From the NCBI RefSeq assembly GCF_009857885.1, contig NZ_WWER01000009.1, positions 1 to 64,000 on the forward strand: a DNA stretch of 64,000 nucleotides, read 5' to 3'. This DNA is from Pusillimonas sp. TS35. GTDB lineage: Bacteria; Pseudomonadota; Gammaproteobacteria; Burkholderiales; Burkholderiaceae_B. Within the stretch, counting starts at the first letter, position 1. Each line of letters starts with the position of its first letter. Below are positions 39,664-48,680 of the stretch, piece after piece. Both the position numbers and the translations under genes were made by a program. The notes below the pieces were generated by a model, which was not told the DNA's origin, did not search any database, and worked only from the letters and a program-made list of their open reading frames with translations.

Positions 39664-40326
39664 TCAGGCCTGGTCTGTACGGCTGACCAGAACCTTGTCT
39701 ACCAAACCATACGATACCGCATCTTCGGCGGACATGAAATTGTCACGCTCGGTGTCGACCGAGATACGCTCCACCGGCTGCCCGGTGTTCTGGGCAAGAA
39801 TGCTGTTCAAGCGCTCGCGCAAGCTGAGAATTTCGCGCGCCTGGATCTGAATATCGGACGCCTGGCCCTGCGCACCGCCCGAAGGCTGGTGAATCATGAT
39901 GCGCGAATTGGGCAACGTGTAGCGCTTGCCCTTGGCACCCGCCGCCAGCAGGAAGGCGCCCATGCTGGCCGCCAGCCCTGTGCACAGCGTGGAGACATCG
40001 GGCTTGACGAACTGCATGGTGTCGTAGATGGCCATGCCCGCATACACGGACCCACCCGGCGAATTGATGTACAGCGAAATGTCTTTCTCGGGGTTTTCGG
40101 ACTCGAGGAAGAGCAACTGGGCGACGACCAGGTTGGCGGACTGGTCGTTGACCGGGCCAACGAAAAAGATGACTCGCTCGCGCAACAAGCGCGAGTAAAT
40201 GTCGTAGGACCGCTCGCCGCGGCCCGACTGTTCGATCACGATGGGCACATAGCCCAGCCCCGTCGGGGTTACCGAATCCCCACCATACATGGATGCGTAA
40301 AAATCGGTAAATCGCGATGTCGACAT
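39664..40326 (-). CDS. clpP: ATP-dependent Clp protease proteolytic subunit ClpP
   Basis: The tetradecameric serine peptidase partners ClpX and ClpA. The 220-residue protein carries the catalytic triad Ser121 ([11 protein letters not shown]), His146 ([10 protein letters not shown]) and Asp195 ([10 protein letters not shown]). The N-terminal segment is longer than in E. coli's mature form and is probably processed. Its ATG is directly adjacent to the tig stop codon, so the two are coupled. Confidence 0.97.
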   Translation of the reverse strand: MSTSRFTDFYASMYGGDSVTPTGLGYVPIVIEQSGRGERSYDIYSRLLRERVIFFVGPVNDQSANLVVAQLLFLESENPEKDISLYINSPGGSVYAGMAIYDTMQFVKPDVSTLCTGLAASMGAFLLAAGAKGKRYTLPNSRIMIHQPSGGAQGQASDIQIQAREILSLRERLNSILAQNTGQPVERISVDTERDNFMSAEDAVSYGLVDKVLVSRTDQA

Positions 40327-41637
40327 TTAGTTGGTCCCCATGAGTTCGTCGAAGCTGACGTTTTCGTCGGTTACTTGCGCATTGGCCACAACATGCGCCA
40401 CGACATTGTCTTCGAGCACGATAGCTTCGATTTCGGCGCGGCGCTGGCGGTCGGACAGATAGTACGCCACAACCTGCGCGGGCTGCTCGTAGCTCTGGGC
40501 GAACTCTTCGATGCGGGCGCGAACCTGCTCGGGCTTGGCCTGAAGGTCGGCGGACTTGACCAACTCGGAAACCAGCAGACCCAGGCGCACGCGGCGTTCG
40601 GATTCGCCGCTGAAGGCTTCCGCCGGGATAGGCATGGAGTCGGCGTTAGGCATGCCACGCTGTTTGAGCTCTTCGCGGGCGGCTGCGATGCGGCTTTGGA
40701 CGTCGCTGTCGACCAGCGCCTTGGGCACGTCAAACGTACCAGCGGCGGCCAACGCATCCATCACGCTGGCCTTGGTGCGGGCCTGCACGCGCGACTTGAC
40801 CTCGCGCTCGATGTTGGCACGGATGTCGGCCAGCAGTTTCTCGACGTCGCCTTCGGCCTGGCCCAGCGACTTGGCGAACTCAGTGTCGACGGTGGGCAGA
40901 ATGGCCTCGGCCACTTCGGTGACGGTGATGTTGAATTCAGCCGTCTTGCCGGCCACTTCCTTGCCACCGTAATCGGCCGGGAAGGAGAGCGGGAAGGTTT
41001 TGGTTTCGCCTGCCTTCATGCCGCGCACGGCGGTTTCGAACTCGGGCAGCATGCGGCCCTGGCCAAGCACGAAGGGGAAGCCTTCGGCCGTGCCGCCTTC
41101 GAAAGCGACGCCGTCGATCGTGCCGGCGAAGTCGAGCGTGACGCGGTCGTCGTCTTGCGCGGCGCGGCCTTCGCGGGCTTCATACGTGGCGCGCTGCTTG
41201 CGCAAGATGTCGACGGTGCGCTGGACGTCGGCGTCAGACACCGTAGCGTTGGCGCGCTTGATCTGCAGCGTGGACAGATCGGGAGCCTGAATCTCGGGAT
41301 AGACTTCGAACGTGGCGGAGAACGCCATAATGCCGTCTTCGACGCCTTCGGTCTTGGGTTCGAGATTCGGCGTGCCGGCAACGCGTAGCTTGGCGTCTTC
41401 GATGACCTTGTCGAGCGTGCGGCCGACTTCGGCATTGATGACGTCGTAGCGGATGCCCGGGCCGTGGCTGCGCTCGATCAGCGACAGTGGGGCCTTGCCG
41501 GGACGAAAGCCCTGGACCTTGGCAGTGCGGGCGACACGCTTCAGTTGCGCCTGGACCTGCTTTTCAATATCCGCGATGGAGATCGCGAGATCTACACGGC
41601 GTTCCAGACCGGACAGAATTTCAACCTCGGGCTGCAT
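40327..41637 (-). CDS. tig: trigger factor (ribosome-associated chaperone and peptidyl-prolyl isomerase)
   Basis: Trigger factor binds the ribosomal exit tunnel and shields nascent chains. The 436-residue protein has the N-terminal ribosome-binding domain with the signature VQGFRPGKAP (G-F-R-x-G-K), the FKBP-type PPIase domain (DRVTLDFAGTIDGVAFEGG, FPLSFPADYGG) and the helical C-terminal arm domain. ATG at 41637 (MQPEVEILSGLERR) is the family start; the frame's 29-codon upstream extension is not. First gene of tig-clpP-clpX. Confidence 0.97.
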   Translation of the reverse strand: MQPEVEILSGLERRVDLAISIADIEKQVQAQLKRVARTAKVQGFRPGKAPLSLIERSHGPGIRYDVINAEVGRTLDKVIEDAKLRVAGTPNLEPKTEGVEDGIMAFSATFEVYPEIQAPDLSTLQIKRANATVSDADVQRTVDILRKQRATYEAREGRAAQDDDRVTLDFAGTIDGVAFEGGTAEGFPFVLGQGRMLPEFETAVRGMKAGETKTFPLSFPADYGGKEVAGKTAEFNITVTEVAEAILPTVDTEFAKSLGQAEGDVEKLLADIRANIEREVKSRVQARTKASVMDALAAAGTFDVPKALVDSDVQSRIAAAREELKQRGMPNADSMPIPAEAFSGESERRVRLGLLVSELVKSADLQAKPEQVRARIEEFAQSYEQPAQVVAYYLSDRQRRAEIEAIVLEDNVVAHVVANAQVTDENVSFDELMGTN

Positions 41638-41763
41638 TGGTGACCTATATATGATTGAGTAATTGACGAAGTAAACGGGACATTTTACAAGAAAGTTGGC
41701 TGGCGCATCGAACCGGCCTTGCATCCAGCACTTACCCGCCCTCCAGCAGGCGTGAAAAACAGT

Positions 41764-41769
41764 TATAAT
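41764..41769 (+). promoter_or_regulatory. -10 box of the tRNA-Leu promoter
   Basis: A consensus TATAAT ends 15 bp before the tRNA and is followed by the GC-rich discriminator GCCCGGC, typical of stringently controlled stable-RNA promoters. No good -35 box is seen at the proper spacing. Confidence 0.6.
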
Positions 41770-41784
41770 GCCCGGCTATCCCTT

Positions 41785-41869
41785 GCGAACGTGGCGGAAT
41801 TGGTAGACGCACCAGATTTAGGTTCTGGCGCCGAAAGGTGTGAGAGTTCGAGTCTCTCCGTTCGCACCA
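41785..41869 (+). tRNA. tRNA-Leu (anticodon UAG)
   Basis: An 85-base class II tRNA with encoded CCA. The acceptor stem GCGAACG/CGTTCGC is perfect. The anticodon stem CCAGA/TCTGG encloses TTTAGGT, giving anticodon TAG at 41819-41821. A variable arm of about 12 bases and the T-arm GAGAG-TTCGAGT-CTCTC follow. It reads CUN leucine codons. Confidence 0.98.
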
Positions 41870-41962
41870 CCTCAAACCGCAGTTTCACTTACTCGGTTAT
41901 TGGTTCAGCGCGCCGCGACGCGCCCAGAAAACGCCCGCGGCGATATCAGGCACGCCGCAAAC

Positions 41963-43173
41963 ATGAATCCCCTCCTTAGCGCTCTGCAGCCCTACCCCTT
42001 CGCGAAACTCCGGGCCTTGCTGGCTCAGGCGGGCGAGCCGCCCAAGGGTTTGGCCCCCATCAATCTTTCCATCGGCGAACCCAAGCACCCCACCCCCGAA
42101 TTCATCAAAGAAGCCATGTGCAGCGCCATGGGTGGGCTGGCCGTGTACCCGCCCACCAAAGGCGCAGCCGACCTGCGCGGCGCCATCGCCGAATGGATCG
42201 CGCGCCGCTACGGCATCGCCCGGCCCGATCCCGACACGCAGGTTCTGCCCGTACTGGGCTCGCGCGAAGCATTATTCTCCTTTGCCCAGGTTGTCGTCGA
42301 TCCAGGCGCCGGCGCGCACGTGGTGTGCCCCAACCCCTTCTATCAGATCTATGAAGGCGCAGCCCTGCTGGCGGGCGCTACACCCTACTTCCTCAATGCC
42401 CAGGCTTCGCTGCGCTTCGGCTATGACTGGGCCAGCGTTCCGGCCGATATCTGGCGCAAGACGCAACTAATATTCGTATGTTCGCCGGGCAATCCAGCCG
42501 GAAATGTACTGTCGCTCGACGACTGGCGCACGCTGTTTGCGTTGTCCGATGAGTACGGCTTTGTCATCGCCGCGGACGAGTGCTATTCCGAAATCTACTT
42601 CGACGAGGCAGCCAAGCCCCTGGGCAGTCTCGAAGCGGCGATGCAACTAGGCCGCGCCGATTTCCGCAACCTGGTCAGCTTCTCCAGCCTCTCCAAACGC
42701 TCGAATGCCCCCGGGCTGCGCTCGGGTTTCGTGGCGGGCGATGCGCGCCTGATCGAGCAGTATCTGCTCTACCGCACCTACCACGGCAGTGCCATGAGCG
42801 CGGTGGTATCCGACGCCAGCATCGCGGCCTGGAACGATGAATCCCATGTGGTCGAAAACCGCCGCATGTATCGCGAGAAGTTCCAGGCGTTGGTGCCGGT
42901 GCTCGGCCCGCTCATGGATACGGGCTGGCCGGATGCGTCGTTCTACCTGTGGGCCCGCACGCCGGGCAGCGACACCGATTTCGTGCGCGATCTCTACGCG
43001 GCCACTGGCGTCACCGCCCTGCCAGGCAGCTTCCTGGCACGCCCCGCACACGGCCTCAACCCCGGCGAGGGCCGTGTGCGCATTGCTCTGGTTGCACCAA
43101 GGGCGCACTGTATCGAGGCGGCGGGCCGCATTGCGGACTTTCTCACTTCTTCCAAACACACCATCTCACACTC

Positions 43174-43177
<4 letters not shown>
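41963..43177 (+). CDS. dapC: N-succinyldiaminopimelate aminotransferase DapC
   Basis: DapC transaminates N-succinyl-2-amino-6-ketopimelate in lysine/diaminopimelate synthesis, which also feeds peptidoglycan. The 404-residue PLP aminotransferase (class I/II) has [56 protein letters not shown] and the PLP lysine in [18 protein letters not shown]. The ATG at 41963 starts [13 protein letters not shown]. It overlaps dapD by 4 bp, which together with dapE fixes the function. Confidence 0.95.
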
Positions 43178-45134
<1,957 letters not shown>

Positions 45135-45151
45135 CGCTATTACGCTTTTTT

Positions 45152-46048
45152 ATGTACGAATCCGCCCAAACCGACCTGCATACCTTGCGCGACCTGTTGC
45201 GCTATGCCGTGAGCCGCTTCAACGCCGCCGGGCTGTCTTTCGGCCACGGCAGCGACAATGCCTGGGATGAAGCTGCCTACCTGCTGCTACACACCTTGCA
45301 TCTCCCGCTGGACACGCTCGACCCCTATCTCGATGCCCGTGTCCTGCCCGAGGAGCGCGCAGCCTTCCTGGCGCTGCTCAAACGCAGGGTCGAAGAACAC
45401 ATGCCGGCCGCCTACCTGACGGGCGAGGCCTGGCTGCAAGGTCACCGGTTCATCGTTGATCCGCGCGTGATCATTCCACGCTCGCCAATCTCCGAATTGC
45501 TGGCCGATGGCCTGTCGCCCTGGATCCCGGATCCCGATAGCGTCGACGCCGTGCTCGATCTGTGCACCGGTTCGGGCTGCCTGGCAATCCTGGCTGCGCT
45601 GGCCTTCCCCAATGCCCAGGTCGATGCGGTGGACCTGTCCGAACAGGCACTGGAAGTAGCAGAGCAAAACATCGCGGCCTACGGCCTGCAAGGGCGTGTC
45701 ACGGGCTATCGCAGCGATTTGTTCGATCAGCTCGATCCGTGCGAGTACCGGCTGATCATCTGCAATCCGCCTTATGTGAACAGCCAATCCATGGATCAAC
45801 TCCCGGCCGAATACCGCCATGAGCCCGTAAGCGCGCTGGCAGGCGGCGAGGATGGCATGGACATCGTGCGCAGGCTGCTCGACGAAGCGCCTGCCTTCCT
45901 GGCCCCAGGCGGTATGCTGGTACTGGAAATCGGCAACGAATACGACAATTTCGTGGCAGCCTTTCCCCAGCTCGATCCCGTCTGGCTTAGCACGGAGCAC
46001 ACCGAAGATCAGATCCTGATGCTGACACGGGAGCAGTTGTCGTCGTGA
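45152..46048 (+). CDS. prmB: 50S ribosomal protein L3 N5-glutamine methyltransferase PrmB
   Basis: PrmB methylates a glutamine side chain of ribosomal protein L3. The 298-residue Rossmann-fold methyltransferase has the SAM-binding DLCTGSGCLAI, the acidic VDAVDLS, and the NPPY motif (ICNPPYVNSQSM) that defines glutamine N5-methyltransferases. The N-terminal segment RFNAAGLSFGHGSDNAWDEA separates PrmB from PrmC. It lies 17 bp after dapE and its stop overlaps the GTG of the ABC-F gene. Confidence 0.94.
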   Translation: MYESAQTDLHTLRDLLRYAVSRFNAAGLSFGHGSDNAWDEAAYLLLHTLHLPLDTLDPYLDARVLPEERAAFLALLKRRVEEHMPAAYLTGEAWLQGHRFIVDPRVIIPRSPISELLADGLSPWIPDPDSVDAVLDLCTGSGCLAILAALAFPNAQVDAVDLSEQALEVAEQNIAAYGLQGRVTGYRSDLFDQLDPCEYRLIICNPPYVNSQSMDQLPAEYRHEPVSALAGGEDGMDIVRRLLDEAPAFLAPGGMLVLEIGNEYDNFVAAFPQLDPVWLSTEHTEDQILMLTREQLSS

Positions 46049-48015
46049 TACGCGCTACCGGCCTCACTCTGCGGCGTGGCGTAAAGGTTTTGCTCGAAGA
46101 CGCCGATTTCACCGTCAACCCTGGCGAGCGGGTCGGCATCGTCGGCAAGAACGGCGCTGGCAAGTCCACGCTGTTCGCGCTACTGCAGGGGCACCTGGAC
46201 GCCGACGCGGGTACGCTAGACATACCGGCGGCCTGGCGCATCGCAAGCGTCGAGCAGCAGATCGACGACAACACCCGTCCCGCCCGTGAATTCGTGATCG
46301 ATGGTGACACGCATCTGCGGGCTTTGCAGGCTGCGCGCGCCGAGGTGCCTGATACCAATGGCCAGCGCATTGCCGAACTCGAAACCGCGCTGATCGAGGC
46401 CGGCGCATGGAGCGCACCGTCACGCGCCGAACAGCTCTTGGCCGGCCTGGGCTTTGCCCCGAGCCAATGGATGCGGCCCGTGAAGCATTTCTCGGGCGGC
46501 TGGCAGATGCGGCTGGCGCTGGCGCGGGCGCTCATGGCGCCCTCCGAGCTTCTACTGCTGGACGAACCGACCAACCACCTCGACCTGGATGCCATGCTCT
46601 GGCTGGAGCGTTGGTTGGCTGCGTATGACGGCACAGTGATGCTGATCTCGCACGATACTGAGTTTCTCGACGCGGTGGCACGCAGCATTTTGCATTTCGA
46701 CAACGGCAAATTGGTGCGCTACCGTGGGGGTTATGAAGACTTTCTCACCCAGCGCGCGGAGCGGCTGCGTCAGTCGCACCTGGCCTGGGATCGGCAGACA
46801 CGCGAAACCGCGCGTTTGCGCAGCTTCATCGATCGCTTCAAGGCCAAGGCCACGAAGGCCAAGCAGGCGCAAAGCCGGGTGAAGGCCCTGGCTCGCATGG
46901 AGGTGCTGGCACCCCTGCAGGCCGAGGCAGGCATTGATATCCGCATCCCCGATCCTGTCAGCATGCCCGATCCTTTGCTGGTTCTGGATAACTTGCGCAT
47001 GGGCTATCAGGATGATGCGGGGCGGCCGCTGGAGATTCTGTCCAATGTCACGCTGATGGTGCGCGGCGGGAGTCGGATCGGTGTGCTTGGCGTAAATGGC
47101 GCAGGCAAGAGTACGCTGATCAAGACGCTGGCGGGCCAGCTTGCGCCGCTGGGCGGCGAGCGGCGGGCCTCGCGCGGCCTGGAGATCGGCTATTTTGCGC
47201 AACATCAGCTCGATATGCTGGATGCCGATTCCACGCCATTGCAGCATCTGGCCCGGCTTGCTCCCGACACGCGCGAGCAGGAATTGCGCAATTATCTTGG
47301 CGGCTTTGGTTTCAGTGGCGGTACGGTCAACAGCCGTATTGCGCCAATGTCGGGCGGCGAGAAAGCACGGCTGGCCTTGGCGCTGATCGTATGGCAAAAA
47401 CCCAATCTGCTGCTGCTGGACGAACCGAGCAATCACTTGGATGTGGACACGCGTGAGGCGCTGGCCACGGCGCTGGCCGAGTTCCCGGGCAGCGTGCTGC
47501 TTGTGTCGCACGACCGCCATTTGCTGCGCACGACGGTGGATCAGTTCTGGGTGGTGGCCGACGGCACGGTGTGCGAGTTCGACGGCGACCTGGAAGATTA
47601 CCGCGATTGGCTGGCCGCGCGTACTGCCGCTGCACGCGGCGAGGCGCGGGCTGAGGCGCGCGACGCAGCGCAAGCCAAGGCCGACGACGGGCAGGCAGGC
47701 GATGGTTTGCCGGCTATGGATCGTAAGCAGCAACGACGCGAGCAGGCAGAGTCCCGCCAGCGGCTGGCGGCGTTGCGCAAGCCGCTGGAGGCGAAGATCG
47801 ACAAGGTGGAAGCGGGTATGGAAACGGCCCGCGCGCGGCTGGGCGAGCTTGATACACTAATTGCGGATCCAGGGCTGTACGAGGACGCGCGACGCCAGGA
47901 GCGCCAACAGGTGATGGCTGAGCATGGCGAGTTGAGCAAGCGGCTCGATGAGCTTGAGGAGAGCTGGCTGGCTTTGCAGGAGTCCCTCGAAGAGTTGACA
48001 TCCTCTCCTCCCTAA
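46045..48015 (+). CDS. ABC-F family ATPase (YheS-like), stop codon supplied by an IS end
   Basis: ABC-F proteins are soluble twin ATPases that act on the ribosome. The 656-residue product starts at GTG 46045, overlapping the prmB stop. It has two ABC domains: Walker A GKNGAGKST and GVNGAGKST, signatures FSGGWQMRLALARAL and MSGGEKARLALAL, Walker B LLLDEPTNHLDLDA and LLLDEPSNHLDVDT. A linker of the P-site tRNA-interaction type lies between them, and a coiled-coil C-terminal arm follows. The closest named relative is YheS. The last residues (LTSSPP) and the TAA fall in the right end of an IS200/IS605 remnant, so the original C terminus was probably slightly different. Confidence 0.92.
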   Translation: MIRATGLTLRRGVKVLLEDADFTVNPGERVGIVGKNGAGKSTLFALLQGHLDADAGTLDIPAAWRIASVEQQIDDNTRPAREFVIDGDTHLRALQAARAEVPDTNGQRIAELETALIEAGAWSAPSRAEQLLAGLGFAPSQWMRPVKHFSGGWQMRLALARALMAPSELLLLDEPTNHLDLDAMLWLERWLAAYDGTVMLISHDTEFLDAVARSILHFDNGKLVRYRGGYEDFLTQRAERLRQSHLAWDRQTRETARLRSFIDRFKAKATKAKQAQSRVKALARMEVLAPLQAEAGIDIRIPDPVSMPDPLLVLDNLRMGYQDDAGRPLEILSNVTLMVRGGSRIGVLGVNGAGKSTLIKTLAGQLAPLGGERRASRGLEIGYFAQHQLDMLDADSTPLQHLARLAPDTREQELRNYLGGFGFSGGTVNSRIAPMSGGEKARLALALIVWQKPNLLLLDEPSNHLDVDTREALATALAEFPGSVLLVSHDRHLLRTTVDQFWVVADGTVCEFDGDLEDYRDWLAARTAAARGEARAEARDAAQAKADDGQAGDGLPAMDRKQQRREQAESRQRLAALRKPLEAKIDKVEAGMETARARLGELDTLIADPGLYEDARRQERQQVMAEHGELSKRLDELEESWLALQESLEELTSSPP

Positions 48016-48165
48016 AAAAGGGGATTCCTACGGCGCTCGCAGCGGTGCAAGGCTGCTGTGCGTCGCTTCGGTGGGTTCCTGCTTCACCGAGGCTGCACGC
48101 TTGGCCCTTGCGGGCCTTGCGCGGCTGGCGTCCTCTCCACAGGCGGCAACGCGGTGTCCCCGCGC
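47995..48165 (-). ncRNA. possible residual omega-RNA (reRNA) 3' region
   Basis: In IS605-type elements the tnpB 3' end and right end encode the omega RNA that guides TnpB, with the guide lying just outside the element. That segment survives here, including the terminal stem and GATGTCAA. The adjacent guide position would be the 3' end of the ABC-F gene. No promoter is visible and the upstream tnpB is deleted, so expression is speculative. Confidence 0.3.
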
Positions 48166-48175
48166 TTCGAGTCGC
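48028..48175 (-). pseudogene. tnpB remnant (C-terminal about 48 codons)
   Basis: Minus-strand translation gives LEARGHRVAACGEDASRA followed later by SVKQEPTEA and a TAG stop at 48030-48028. This is the typical non-conserved tail of IS605-family TnpB proteins found just before the right end. The RuvC catalytic domain and everything upstream are deleted, so no nuclease can be made. Confidence 0.75.
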
Positions 48176-48432
48176 AGCTATCTGAGTTCGATGGCGAGGA
48201 TGACCATGTTCACCTGCTGGTGAACTACCCTCCCAAGGTTTCTGTTTCGGCGCTGGTCAACAGCCTCAAGGGCGTATCCAGCCGAATGATCCGCAAGAAA
48301 AACCACCCCAGCATTCGCCAGAAGCTGTGGGGCGGCGCGTTATGGTCGCCGTCCTATTTTGCCGGTAGCTGTGGCGGTGCGCCCATCGACGTCATCCGCC
48401 AGTACATCGAACAGCAGCGGACGCCGCATTAG
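48166..48432 (+). pseudogene. IS200/IS605 transposase TnpA remnant (C-terminal part)
   Basis: From about 48166 the plus frame reads LSEFDGEDDHVHLLVNYPP, with the HUH metal motif (HVH), then SLKGVSSRMIRK, ALWSPSYFAGSCGGAP, and the catalytic-tyrosine helix IRQYIEQQ. The family's N-terminal 50-60 residues are missing; the frame upstream is antisense tnpB sequence. The HUH and Tyr residues remain, but the lost N-terminal strands make activity unlikely. Confidence 0.85.
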
Positions 48433-48680
48433 CTGCGTTGAAGGGCGAAGCTTGCCGAGCATCTGATCAATCAGGGCACTGCCTGACGGCTACCCTGGTT
48501 TCAGCGGCGTACACGAACTCGCCCCTTTTGCCCACCCGATACGGAGAAAAAATGCTTGCTTGAAACGATAGAATGTCACACAGGCCGGCACCAGCCGCCT
48601 CGGCCCATACGCGGTGACAGCGACAGGCTAAGGGACCAAGGGATTGAATCAGGGCTGGCCCGACGTCAAACATGCCGGGC
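48433..48680. other. unassigned spacer between the IS remnant and uvrD
   Basis: About 250 bp with no ORF of note. It should contain the left end of the deleted IS200/IS605 element and the original downstream flank of the ABC-F gene, but I could not identify the left-end hairpin with confidence. Confidence 0.4.

Larger units (their letters stand above)
47995..48432. mobile_element. IS200/IS605-family element, internally deleted remnant
   Basis: The left edge carries the typical right-end sequence of tnpB-bearing elements; on the minus strand it ends GAGGATGTCAA after a stem region (CCCCTTTTTTAGGGAG). Next comes the 3' end of tnpB on the minus strand, then the 3' two-thirds of tnpA on the plus strand. 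The normal divergent arrangement is kept but both 5' parts are missing, so one internal deletion explains the structure. The left end should lie shortly beyond 48432 but I cannot delimit it. Confidence 0.8.

Noticed and set aside
39643-41388. 581-codon open frame antisense to clpP and tig
   Set aside because: It spans two well-supported genes and their junction; its Gly/Val/Leu-rich composition is a shadow effect.
41785-41869. tRNA-Leu as an attachment site for an integrated element
   Set aside because: No integrase, no direct repeat of the tRNA 3' end, and core genes on both sides.
48058-48165. N-terminal part of the open frame containing the tnpA remnant
   Set aside because: These residues are not TnpA; they are the antisense of the tnpB tail, so the frame is a chance fusion at the deletion junction.
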